Source: Actinomadura xylanilytica
Lineage (GTDB): Bacteria > Actinomycetota > Actinomycetes > Streptosporangiales > Streptosporangiaceae
Length of the DNA stretch: 64,000 nucleotides
Direction: 5' to 3'
Assembly: GCF_030283145.1 (NCBI RefSeq)
Contig: NZ_JASNWE010000001.1
Location: forward strand, 1,301,751-1,365,750
Positions 1 through 6,756 of this stretch are shown one piece after another. The position numbers were made by a program, and so were the translations under genes. Under the pieces are notes generated by a model. It was not told where the DNA came from. It ran no database searches and worked only from the letters and a program-made list of their open reading frames with translations. Numbering within the stretch: the first letter of the stretch is position 1; every line of letters begins with the position of its first letter.

Positions 1-1256
1 GCCTCGGGCTGCTCTGCCTGCTCGCCGCGCGGATGGGGTTCAACTACGCGCTCGGCCCGATCGGCGCGATCGGCGTGCTCGGCGGCCTCGTGGTGGTGAT
101 GAGCCTGCTCCCGGCGCTGCTGGTGATCCTCGGACGGTGGGTGTTCTGGCCCCGGATCCCCCGGTTCGGCGACCCGGCCCCCGCCCGCGCGGGCGTCTGG
201 GAGCGGATCGGCCGCGCCATCGGCCCCCGCCCCCGCCTGGTCTGGATCGGCTGCCTGGCCGTCCTCGGCGCCCTCGCCGCCGGCGCCCTCGGCGTCCACA
301 CCGGGCTGGACCGCGAGCACTTCCTCACCAGCACGCCGAGCTCGATGACCGGCCAGCGGCTCGCCGCCGCGCACTTCCCCGGCGACCGGAGCCGCCCCCT
401 GCGGATCATCGCGGACGCGCCCGCCGGGCCCGCGCTCACCGCGGCCGTCGCCGCCGTGCCGGGCGTCGAACACGTCGGCCCGGCCGTCCCGTCCGCCGAC
501 GGGCGCCTGGTCGGGACGGAGGCCGTGCTGGCCGATGCGTCCGACAGCCCCGCCGCCGAGCGCACGGTGCGCGAGGTCCGGTGGGCCCTCGCCGCGGTGC
601 CCGGTGCGGTCGTCGGCGGCGGGGCCGCGAGCGAGCTGGACCTCGCCGCCGCCCAGGACCACGACCGCCGCGTGGTGATCCCGCTGGTGCTGGCCGTCGT
701 GCTGCTCGTCCTGATGGTGCTGCTGCGGGCGCTGGTCGCGCCGCTGCTGGTGATGGCGACGGTGGTGGCCTCCTACTTCGCGGCCCTCGGCGGCGCCTGG
801 CTGCTGTTCCGGCACGCGTTCGGGTTCCCGGCGCTGGACGTCCAGGTCGCGCTGATGGGCTTCCTGTTCATGGTGGCGCTCGGCGTCGACTACAACCTGT
901 TCCTGGTCTCCCGCGTCCGCGAGGAGGCCGCCCGCGCCGGCCACCGCGCCGGGGTGCTGCGCGGGCTGGCCGTCACCGGCGGGGTGATCTCCAGCGCCGG
1001 GCTGGTGCTGGCGGCCACCTTCGGGGTGCTCGGCGTCATGCCGGTCACCTTCATGGTGCAGGTCGGGGTGCTGGTGTCGCTCGGCGTGCTGCTCGACACC
1101 TTCCTGGTCCGCTCGATCATGGTGCCCGCCCTGGCGCTGGACGCCGGCCGGCTCTTCTGGTGGCCCGGACGGCTCGCTCACACCCGCGACCGCACTCACG
1201 CCCAAGGCCAGGTCCTCACCCGCACCCGCACCCGCACCCGCACCCGCACCGGATAA
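1..1256 (+). CDS. MMPL/RND-family membrane transporter (5' truncated)
   Basis: C-terminal part of an MMPL-type RND transporter that probably exports lipids or hydrophobic compounds across the plasma membrane. The frame is open from base 3, so the gene begins before the window; an in-frame ATG at 33 is internal. Several membrane segments are visible: one near the left edge, one just after the RPRLVWIG stretch, and a cluster in the C-terminal half. The family-type motif GVDYNLFLVSRVREE marks the conserved transmembrane region. A soluble loop of about 130 residues separates the first and second membrane clusters, as usual for this family. The protein ends in a Thr-Arg repeat encoded by a hexanucleotide repeat, then TAA. 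The substrate cannot be read from the sequence. Confidence 0.85.
   Translation, partial: LGLLCLLAARMGFNYALGPIGAIGVLGGLVVVMSLLPALLVILGRWVFWPRIPRFGDPAPARAGVWERIGRAIGPRPRLVWIGCLAVLGALAAGALGVHTGLDREHFLTSTPSSMTGQRLAAAHFPGDRSRPLRIIADAPAGPALTAAVAAVPGVEHVGPAVPSADGRLVGTEAVLADASDSPAAERTVREVRWALAAVPGAVVGGGAASELDLAAAQDHDRRVVIPLVLAVVLLVLMVLLRALVAPLLVMATVVASYFAALGGAWLLFRHAFGFPALDVQVALMGFLFMVALGVDYNLFLVSRVREEAARAGHRAGVLRGLAVTGGVISSAGLVLAATFGVLGVMPVTFMVQVGVLVSLGVLLDTFLVRSIMVPALALDAGRLFWWPGRLAHTRDRTHAQGQVLTRTRTRTRTRTG
1218..1250 (+). repeat. ACCCGC hexanucleotide repeat in MMPL C-terminus
   Basis: Five perfect ACCCGC units plus a partial one encode (Thr-Arg)x5 directly before the stop codon. Slippage here would change only the length of a basic C-terminal tail because the unit is a multiple of three. 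Confidence 0.9.
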
Positions 1257-1260
1257 TGCG

Positions 1261-1295
1261 AAAGCCCTGATCATCAAGATGATGATCAGGGCTTT
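1261..1295. terminator. Bidirectional hairpin terminator between MMPL gene and tRNA-Glu
   Basis: A perfect 15-bp inverted repeat (AAAGCCCTGATCATC and its complement) with a 5-nt loop lies between the MMPL stop on the plus strand and the 3' end of tRNA-Glu on the minus strand. T-rich ends are present on both sides, so it can end both transcripts. Confidence 0.9.
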
Positions 1296-1302
1296 TCCGT
1301 GG

Positions 1303-1375
1303 TACCCCCGAGCGGATTCGAACCGCCGTTACCGCCTTGAGAGGGCGGCGTCCTAGGCCACTAGACGACGGGGGC
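1303..1375 (-). tRNA. tRNA-Glu (anticodon CTC), copy 1
   Basis: The minus strand folds as a 73-nt tRNA. The 7-nt acceptor starts GCCCCCG and pairs with CGGGGGT (a G-U pair at 1:72), with discriminator A. The anticodon arm is CCGCC-CTCTCAA-GGCGG, giving anticodon CTC. The T arm carries TTCGAAT. No CCA is encoded. It is identical to the copy at 1522-1594. Confidence 0.96.
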
Positions 1376-1479
1376 CAGGCTCACGTTCTCGGCCCTCGCG
1401 GTCTCCCGCTCGGGCGTGCCCCAGCTTAGCGGACGTTCCCGCGTTCATCGAACCGGATTCTCACCGGCGGACCGCCGTG

Positions 1480-1511
1480 AAAACAAAAGACCCGGATCGA
1501 TGATCCGGGTC
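1480..1511 (-). terminator. Terminator of second tRNA-Glu
   Basis: A 10-bp inverted repeat GACCCGGATC with a 3-nt loop (1489-1511) lies just downstream of the tRNA-Glu at 1522-1594. On the minus strand it is followed by TTTTGTTTTC, a good intrinsic-terminator tail. Confidence 0.88.
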
Positions 1512-1521
1512 AACTGCCGTG

Positions 1522-1594
1522 TACCCCCGAGCGGATTCGAACCGCCGTTACCGCCTTGAGAGGGCGGCGTCCTAGGCCACTAGACGACGGGGGC
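1522..1594 (-). tRNA. tRNA-Glu (anticodon CTC), copy 2
   Basis: All 73 nt are identical to the tRNA at 1303-1375, with anticodon CTC. The spacers and terminators of the two copies differ, so this is a gene duplication rather than an assembly repeat. It decodes GAG, which is abundant in such GC-rich genomes. Confidence 0.96.
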
Positions 1595-1629
1595 CTGAAC
1601 TTGATCGTCCGACCGGGGCGGACGAAGCC

Positions 1630-1649
1630 GGGGTACCAGGACTCGAACC
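1630..1649 (-). repeat. tRNA-Gln 3'-end fragment (putative att half)
   Basis: These 20 bp are identical to 2513-2532, which encode the T loop and acceptor end of the intact tRNA-Gln. Identity stops abruptly at both ends, and no other tRNA arms can be folded next to it. Same orientation and position downstream of the tRNA suggest a displaced 3' end left by a site-specific integration. Confidence 0.75.
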
Positions 1650-1805
1650 GGCATCCGGCCTCGTCCCCAACGGCCCCTACTGTAGCGCCTGATCACCACC
1701 ATGCAAAACGGGTTCCGACCGGCCGGGCAGCGGCCGGAACCCGATGCGTGATCGTCCAGGGATGTCCGGCTACCAGCGGCCCTCGTGTACGTCTTGAGCA
1801 GGATC

Positions 1806-2201
1806 TCAGGCGTGGGTCGTGGCGCTGTAGGCGTCCCACTTGGTGTTGCTGCCCTCGTACATCCAGACGTGGACGCGGACCAAGGTGCCTTCGGGGATGT
1901 CCTGCGCGCACTTGGTCGGGACCGATTGCCCCTCCTTCGCGGTGCAGGAGAACAGGGCCTGCCACGCGTCCTTGCCCGAGTTGTACTTCTGGACTGAGGC
2001 TCGCACCCGCCAGCCACCAGCCGGCGTGTAGTCGTCGACCACCAGTTGGTCCCCGTTCGGCACGAATGATCCATAGCCAGTGCTGCCCGAGGGGAGCCAC
2101 GCGTAGACCTGACCGCTCGCGGCGTGGGCCGGAGTCGGGGCGAGCAGGCAGGTGATGGACGCCACCGCACCCAAGCCGGCGAGGATCGATCGACGATTCA
2201 T
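1806..2201 (-). CDS. Small secreted protein of unknown function
   Basis: 131-residue protein with a clear Sec signal peptide: MNRRS, a hydrophobic core, then a cleavage site after AHA (about residue 26). The mature part of about 105 residues is rich in Tyr, Trp, Gly and Ser and has two Cys (in FSCTAK and PTKCAQ) that could form a disulfide. I chose the ATG at 2201 because GGAG stands 7 nt upstream; a TTG four codons further upstream is less likely. Its lower G+C and its position between tRNA-Gln repeats suggest horizontal acquisition. I do not recognise the family. Confidence 0.75.
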   Translation of the reverse strand: MNRRSILAGLGAVASITCLLAPTPAHAASGQVYAWLPSGSTGYGSFVPNGDQLVVDDYTPAGGWRVRASVQKYNSGKDAWQALFSCTAKEGQSVPTKCAQDIPEGTLVRVHVWMYEGSNTKWDAYSATTHA

Positions 2202-2296
2202 GGCTGTCTCCAATGCACGGGGATGTCGATGAAGCTCTTCACCCCGGGCCGGTCACTCCTGAGGGACGTGATGCGGCGCGCGAAGCGAATCGCCTA

Positions 2297-2309
2297 ATCT
2301 TGGCAAGAT
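2297..2309. promoter_or_regulatory. Palindrome upstream of secreted-protein gene
   Basis: ATCTTG-G-CAAGAT is a perfect 6-bp inverted repeat about 95 bp upstream of the secreted-protein start. It could bind a dimeric regulator; no partner is known. The rest of the 2202-2462 gap shows no convincing coding frame. Confidence 0.35.
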
Positions 2310-2462
2310 CGACAGCCGGTGATCAAGAGGCAGCCGCCTACCGGTCATCAAAATGCCGCTTGCCGAACCCGGCGAAAGTGAAGGCCACCGAGAGTCCGCT
2401 CGCGTCGATGACCGGGCGAGGTCCGGGGTCGTTCCCCCTGCGTTCCCACGGAGGCCCAGAAA

Positions 2463-2495
2463 CACGAAAGCCGCAGTCTCCCGGGAGACTGCGGC
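2463..2495 (-). terminator. tRNA-Gln terminator
   Basis: A perfect 26-bp palindrome (2470-2495, arms GCCGCAGTCTCCC) sits 15 bp after the tRNA-Gln 3' end. On the minus strand it is followed by TTTCGTGTTT. Confidence 0.88.
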
Positions 2496-2510
2496 CTAGT
2501 GAGAATTTTG

Positions 2511-2582
2511 CTGGGGTACCAGGACTCGAACCTAGACTAACTGAACCAGAATCAGTCGTGCTGCCGATTACACCATACCCCA
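2511..2582 (-). tRNA. tRNA-Gln (anticodon CTG)
   Basis: A 72-nt cloverleaf on the minus strand: acceptor TGGGGTA pairs with TACCCCA, discriminator G, anticodon loop TTCTGGT within a 5-bp ACTGA/TCAGT stem giving CTG, and T arm CTAGG-TTCGAGT-CCTGG. No CCA is encoded. Its 3' end is the original of the 20-bp repeat found at 1630-1649. Confidence 0.95.
2513..2532 (-). repeat. 20-bp direct repeat within tRNA-Gln (putative att half)
   Basis: The T-loop/acceptor segment GGGGTACCAGGACTCGAACC (plus strand) recurs exactly at 1630-1649. It is the usual target region of tRNA-specific integrases. Confidence 0.75.
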
Positions 2583-2725
2583 GTGCGGTACTCACTCCCG
2601 ATCGTTTCCGCCCGGTCGCTCGCGCCTCAAGGAGAATACAGGACCAGGGGACCTGGACCAAAACGATGGCCCGACAGGCCCGGCGTACCCCGAGAATCCC
2701 CTGCTCACAGGCTTTTCGGCGCCGG

Positions 2726-3361
2726 TCAGCGACTGAAGTCGGGCGGGCCCACGTGGGCGTTGCCCCAGTCGACCAGCGGACGGAGCACGCGCCAGGACGC
2801 GCGGACCCGGTCGACGACCTCGCCCGTCCGCATCCACGGGTCGGCCGGCCAGCCCTCGTGCGCGTAGAGCGAGCGGTGCCGCAGCAGCGGCAGCCGCGGG
2901 TGGTCGGCGGAGGTTCCGCGGGGACGGGTCTTGAGCCGGTCGCCGTCAATCTCCATACCGGCCGCGCGCAGCCCGTCGACGATCGCCTCCAGCTCCTTGC
3001 CGGAGATGTCGGACCCGACGGCGGCCCGGTAGCGGCGGAGCTGCTCGGGCGCGGGCGCGAACAGGCCGCCCGCGACCATCAGCCCGTCGGCGTCGACCTG
3101 GACGTAGAAGCCCTCGCCGGTGATGCCGCCCTGATGGGTCTTGTAGGGGGTCTTGTCCTTGCTGAACCGTACGTCGCGGTAGGGCCGGAACAGCTTGGCC
3201 GGGCCGAACTCGTCCTCCAGCTCGGCGCACAGCTCGCCCAGCGGATCGCGCACGTGCCGCTCGTAGGTCTGCTTGTGCGCCGTCCAGTAGGCCCTGCCGT
3301 TGTCGGCCTGCAAGCCCTCGTAGAACTCGAAGGCCGCGTCGTCGAAGCCGCTGAATGCCAC
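2726..3361 (-). CDS. DUF2461 family protein
   Basis: 211-residue protein with hallmarks of DUF2461: the N-terminal FSGFDDAAFEFYEGLQADNGRAYW, then PYRDVRFSKDKTPYKTHQGG and GFYVQVDADGLMVAGGLF. The family is widespread and of unknown biochemical role. Length is normal. The start is the GTG at 3361, preceded by a strong GGGGAGGGG ribosome-binding site. It lies downstream of the FAH-family gene, separated by a hairpin, so it may be expressed on its own. Confidence 0.88.
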   Translation of the reverse strand: MAFSGFDDAAFEFYEGLQADNGRAYWTAHKQTYERHVRDPLGELCAELEDEFGPAKLFRPYRDVRFSKDKTPYKTHQGGITGEGFYVQVDADGLMVAGGLFAPAPEQLRRYRAAVGSDISGKELEAIVDGLRAAGMEIDGDRLKTRPRGTSADHPRLPLLRHRSLYAHEGWPADPWMRTGEVVDRVRASWRVLRPLVDWGNAHVGPPDFSR

Positions 3362-3380
3362 GGCAGTCCCCTCCCCGTCC

Positions 3381-3417
3381 TACGGCGTCCCCGGAGGACC
3401 ACCCTAGGGACGCCGTA
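3381..3417. terminator. Hairpin between FAH hydrolase and DUF2461 genes
   Basis: A perfect 11-bp inverted repeat TACGGCGTCCC with a 15-nt loop lies between the two minus-strand genes. There is no clear T tract, so termination is only likely. Confidence 0.5.
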
Positions 3418-3431
3418 CGACAACAGCGCGT

Positions 3432-4196
3432 TCAGTCGCGGGCGACGACCCGGTTGGTGAGGTCGCCGACGCCCTCGACGGACACCGTCACCTCGTCGCC
3501 GATCTCCAGCGGCCCCACGCCGGCCGGGGTGCCGGTCAGGATGACGTCGCCGGGCAGCAGCGTCATGACCTGGCTGACGTACTCGACGAGCTCGGGGATC
3601 CCGTGCAGGAGCTGGGACGTCCGGGCGTCCTGCCGGACCTCGCCGTTGACCGAGGTGGAGATCGCCAAATCGGACGGGTCGACCTCGGTCTCGATCCACG
3701 GGCCCAGCGGGCAGAACGTGTCGAAGCCCTTGGCCCGGGCCCACTGCCCGTCCCTCTCCTGGAGGTCCCGGGCGGTGACGTCGTTGGCGCAGGTGTAGCC
3801 GAGGATCGCCTCGGCCGCGCGGGCGGCGGGGATCTCGCGGACCATCCGGCCGATCACCACGGCCAGCTCGCCCTCGAAATCGACGCGCTGTGACAGCCTC
3901 TGCGGGTAGGCGATCGTCTCGCGCGGGCCGATCACCGCCGTCGACGGCTTGCTGAAGATGATCGGCTCGGCCGGCGGCTCGCCGCCCATCTCGCGCGCGT
4001 GATCGGCGTAGTTCTTGCCGATCGCGATGACCTTGCTCGGCAGGATCGGCGCCAGCAGCCGGACGTCGTCGAGCGGGTAGCGCCGCCCGGTGAAGGTCAG
4101 CTCGCCGAATGGATGCGCCGCGACGGCGGCGATGGTGTTCTCTTCGACCACCCCGAAGGACATGCCCTCATCGGTGGAGAACCTCGCGATACGCAT
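3432..4196 (-). CDS. Fumarylacetoacetate hydrolase family protein
   Basis: 254-residue protein of the FAH superfamily, which cleaves or decarboxylates acylpyruvate-type substrates with a divalent metal. Visible motifs are AIGKNYADHAREMG at the domain start, the metal-binding region VDFEGELAVVIGR, YTCANDVTARDLQ, KGFDTFCPLGPW, and GDVILTGTPAGVG near the end. I chose the ATG giving MRIARFSTDEG at 4196 rather than a start ten codons upstream because it matches the usual N-terminus. The protein could be an acylpyruvase or oxaloacetate decarboxylase; the exact substrate is not readable. Confidence 0.88.
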   Translation of the reverse strand: MRIARFSTDEGMSFGVVEENTIAAVAAHPFGELTFTGRRYPLDDVRLLAPILPSKVIAIGKNYADHAREMGGEPPAEPIIFSKPSTAVIGPRETIAYPQRLSQRVDFEGELAVVIGRMVREIPAARAAEAILGYTCANDVTARDLQERDGQWARAKGFDTFCPLGPWIETEVDPSDLAISTSVNGEVRQDARTSQLLHGIPELVEYVSQVMTLLPGDVILTGTPAGVGPLEIGDEVTVSVEGVGDLTNRVVARD

Positions 4197-4238
4197 GCTG
4201 GGAAGCCTAGTACGGCCCCGGGCCACGGCATCCCGGGG

Positions 4239-5414
4239 TCAGAACCCGCAGGGCCGCCCGCCGATCCGGCAGCCGCGCGGGTCGCCCGCCGTGCCGGCGG
4301 CGCCGAACCGGACCTCCCAGGTCCCTCCGGCCGGGATCGGCGCGGCGGTGCCGAGGCTGCTGATCCGCACCTGCTCGCCGCCGCTGTCGAGCTGCCCGCC
4401 CCAGACGTTCCGGACGTCGGCGTCGGGCGCCTCGAAGGTGATCTCCCAGCTCTCCATGGGCGCGGCACCCTGGTTGGTGATGACGAGCCTGCCCTCGAAG
4501 TAGCCCTCGTCCTTCTGCATGAGCTGGTAGGTGATCCCGTCGCCGTCGACCACGGCACCGGCCGGCGGACCGGACTGCCGCGGTCCGGAGGGCGCCTCCC
4601 CCGCCGGGGGCGTCCCCCCGGCCGCCGGGTCCTCCGGCGACACGGGTGTCTGCGGGCCCGTCGGAGCCCCGGGCTTCGCGGGTTCTCGTGGCTCCCCTGG
4701 CTTCCCGGGCGCCGCGGGCGCCGTCGGGCTCTGGGGTGCCGCGGAAGGCGATGCGGGCCGCGCGGCCTCCTTGGGCTCGGAGTCGCCCCCGCCCACCAGC
4801 ACGACCACCAGCGCTCCGACCGACAGGACGAGAACGGCCACGACGAGCGCGACCAGCACCTTCGGACGTCCTGCCCCGGACGGCCTCGAAACGGCCCCTG
4901 CGCCCATCGTGGACTGCACCGCAGGCCCGCCACCGGCCGGGGGCCCTGCGGGCGGCGGCGCGAACTGAGCCGCCGCGTTCACCGCGCCACCGTTGGACGA
5001 AACGGCCACCGGTGCCTCCGGGGACTCCGGAACCTCGGCAGGCTCCGAAACCTCAACGGACGCCGGGGCCGGGGCCGCCTCCGCGGACACGGGTACCTCG
5101 GCGGGCGCGGGCGCCTTGACAAGCGCCGGCTCGGGCACCTCCGCAGGGGCGGGCGCCTCCTCGGGGGCGGGCGCCTCTGGGGGCTCCGGCGGAACGATCT
5201 CGTCTTCAGGGCTGCCGGCGGGGGGCCCGGCCGCCGGCCCGGACGGCGGCGGATCGTCGTCCACCTCGTCGACGGGGACGACGTCCTGCGCGGTCGTCTC
5301 GGGATCTGCGGCCGTGTCCTGCGCCGGGCCGCCCGGGATCGCGAAGTCCGCCGTGGTCATGTGGTCCGGGGGTACGTACCCGGAGTCTCTGCCGCTCAAC
5401 TCGTCACCCTCCAC
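4239..5414 (-). CDS. Membrane-anchored Pro/Ala-rich protein with CBM2-like domain
   Basis: 391-residue protein. Residues 1-185 are an acidic, Pro/Ala/Glu-rich disordered cytoplasmic region with many AP and PE repeats. One membrane segment (about 190-212, VLVALVVAVLVLSVGALVVVLVG) follows a basic RPKV, so the C-terminal side should be outside. A second Pro/Ala-rich linker leads to a final domain of about 100 residues (YFEGRLVITNQGAAPMESWEITFEAP to CRIGGRPC) with the pattern of a family 2 carbohydrate-binding module, including two Cys near its end. No enzyme domain is present. It may bind wall or extracellular polysaccharide. The GTG at 5414 is taken as start; an ATG 18 codons later is possible. 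Confidence 0.72.
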   Translation of the reverse strand: MEGDELSGRDSGYVPPDHMTTADFAIPGGPAQDTAADPETTAQDVVPVDEVDDDPPPSGPAAGPPAGSPEDEIVPPEPPEAPAPEEAPAPAEVPEPALVKAPAPAEVPVSAEAAPAPASVEVSEPAEVPESPEAPVAVSSNGGAVNAAAQFAPPPAGPPAGGGPAVQSTMGAGAVSRPSGAGRPKVLVALVVAVLVLSVGALVVVLVGGGDSEPKEAARPASPSAAPQSPTAPAAPGKPGEPREPAKPGAPTGPQTPVSPEDPAAGGTPPAGEAPSGPRQSGPPAGAVVDGDGITYQLMQKDEGYFEGRLVITNQGAAPMESWEITFEAPDADVRNVWGGQLDSGGEQVRISSLGTAAPIPAGGTWEVRFGAAGTAGDPRGCRIGGRPCGF

Positions 5415-5472
5415 CGTGCGCCGTCCTCATTGTTCGATGACGGGCGGAACGGTTCGGTTCGGGTGGGTCGGC

Positions 5473-5850
5473 TCAGCCCGCGGGAGCGGGTTCCAGGCCG
5501 CGCCGCGCCGCCTGCCTCTGGTGCCGGTTGAGCATGTCGGTGATGAGCTCGATGGCGTCGGGCGTGGTGGCGCCGTTGGCCCCGCTGAGCCAGCGGGTGG
5601 CCTCGGCCAGCAGCTCCTCGGCGGTGTCGTCCGGCAGGCCGCGGCGGGCGTCGGCGAGGCGGCCGAGGACGCCGCCGAGCCGCAGCGCGGCGTCGGCGCG
5701 GTCCGATTCGGCCGCGCGGCGGAACCAGTCGGCGGCCTGTTCGAGGTCGCCCTCGCGCTCGTACATCTCGCCCAGCCCGAACGCGACGTCGGCCCACGAC
5801 CCGTCCGTGGGACGCCCAAGGTCCTCGGGGCTCCAGGGTCGGACAGGCAT
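5473..5850 (-). CDS. Small TPR/Sel1-like repeat protein
   Basis: 125-residue soluble protein. Residues about 20-65 (AFGLGEMYEREGDLEQAADWFRRAAESDRADAALRLGG) carry a helical repeat of TPR/Sel1 type, implying a protein-protein interaction role. No catalytic motif is visible. The start is the ATG at 5850, with GGAG 8 nt upstream. It is the gene upstream of the CBM2-like membrane protein, 58 bp away and in the same direction, so the two may be co-transcribed. Confidence 0.7.
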   Translation of the reverse strand: MPVRPWSPEDLGRPTDGSWADVAFGLGEMYEREGDLEQAADWFRRAAESDRADAALRLGGVLGRLADARRGLPDDTAEELLAEATRWLSGANGATTPDAIELITDMLNRHQRQAARRGLEPAPAG

Positions 5851-6064
5851 GGGGATCACTCCGGTCGTCGGTGGCGGGGGGCGCACGGGCGGAACGTCCG
5901 ACCGTGCCCGTACATCGTGACCGGCAAACGCACCGTACGCCACCCTTTCAGTCAATTTCAGTGCAAATTTCAACGTGTGCTGCGGTGATCCGCCGCGGCG
6001 CCGGATCGGGGCGGGATCCGGCCGGGCCGATACCGTGGGCGAGACCAGACCAGAGGAGCCGAGC

Positions 6065-6427
6065 GTGTCCGTAGTGAAGATCAATGTCCTGACCGTGAGC
6101 GCCGAGATGCGTACGGAGCTCGAGCGGCGCTTCGCCGGCCGGGCGGGGCTGGTGGAGTCCGCCGACGGGTTCGAGGGGTTCGAGCTGCTGCGCCCCGTGG
6201 AGGGCACCGACCGCTACCTCGTCTACACCCGCTGGCGCAGCGAGGACGACTTCCAGCGCTGGACCGAGAGCCAGTCGTTCCGGAAGGGCCACGCCGACGC
6301 CGCCAAGGAGGGCGCCGGGCAGGGGCAGGGGCACGGGCACGGCGGGAGCGGTCCGGCCGCCGGCGCGTCCGAGCTGTGGAGCTTCGAGGTCGTCGAGAGC
6401 GCCGCGCCCAAGCCCGCCGGCGGCTGA
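6065..6427 (+). CDS. MhuD-like heme-degrading monooxygenase (ABM fold)
   Basis: 120-residue antibiotic-biosynthesis-monooxygenase-fold protein that matches the IsdG/MhuD branch of heme oxygenases, which open heme and release iron. The N-terminal VVKINVLTV, the FELLRPVEGTDRYLVYTRW core and the ELWSFEVV end correspond to mycobacterial MhuD. The expected catalytic Asn (KIN), Trp (FQRW) and heme-ligand His (KGH) are all present. A Gln/Gly/His-rich loop (GAGQGQGHGHGGSG) is inserted before the last strand. The start is the GTG at 6065 with GAGGAG upstream. It faces the GNAT gene, stops 7 bp apart. Confidence 0.88.
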   Translation: MSVVKINVLTVSAEMRTELERRFAGRAGLVESADGFEGFELLRPVEGTDRYLVYTRWRSEDDFQRWTESQSFRKGHADAAKEGAGQGQGHGHGGSGPAAGASELWSFEVVESAAPKPAGG

Positions 6428-6434
6428 CCGGGAA

Positions 6435-6713
6435 TCAGGCCACCAGGTCCGCGTAGTCGGGGTGCCGTTCGATCCAGCCCTTGATGAACGGGCAGAGCGG
6501 GACGGCGTTCAGGCCCTTGGCCCGGACGTCGTCCAGCGCTCCCCTGGCCAGCGCCCCGCCGACGCCCTTCCCCTCGAAGGCCGAGTCCACCTCGGTGTGG
6601 GTGAACACGATCTCTCCCTCTTGCCGCCGGTACTCGGCGAAGCCGGCCAGTGCGCCGTCCACCCGGATCTCGTAGCGGCTCCGGTCGGCGTCGTCGCTGA
6701 TCTCTTTGCTCAT
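6435..6713 (-). CDS. Small GNAT-type N-acetyltransferase (COG2388-like)
   Basis: 92-residue protein of the short YjdJ/COG2388 group of acetyltransferases. Typical pattern: YEIRVDGALAGFAEYRRQEGEIVFTHTEV, the acetyl-CoA loop GKGVGGALARGALDDVRAKG, and the C-terminal PLCPFIKGWIERHPDY. Substrate is unknown for the group. It lies 43 bp after cimA in the same direction and is probably read through from it. Confidence 0.85.
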   Translation of the reverse strand: MSKEISDDADRSRYEIRVDGALAGFAEYRRQEGEIVFTHTEVDSAFEGKGVGGALARGALDDVRAKGLNAVPLCPFIKGWIERHPDYADLVA

Positions 6714-6756
6714 GCCCCCTGTAATGCCCGCCGGACGAGGGTGATTCCCCCGACGG

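Larger units (their letters stand above)
1650..2512. mobile_element. Possible remnant of a tRNA-Gln-integrated element
   Basis: A segment of about 0.86 kb lies between the intact tRNA-Gln 3' end and a 20-bp copy of that end. It is visibly less GC-rich than its surroundings and carries one small secreted-protein gene. No integrase or excisionase frame is recognisable, so it would be a decayed or minimal remnant. The tRNA-Gln terminator now lies inside it. An alternative is a chance tRNA pseudogene fragment. Confidence 0.4.

Noticed and set aside
1630..1700. A fourth intact tRNA gene
   Set aside because: Only the T loop and acceptor 3' side match; the T stem is mispaired and no D or anticodon arm can be folded.
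3999..5531. 510-codon plus-strand frame opposite the FAH and CBM2-like genes
   Set aside because: Arg/Gly-rich translation without domains; it is the antisense shadow of two well-supported minus-strand genes.
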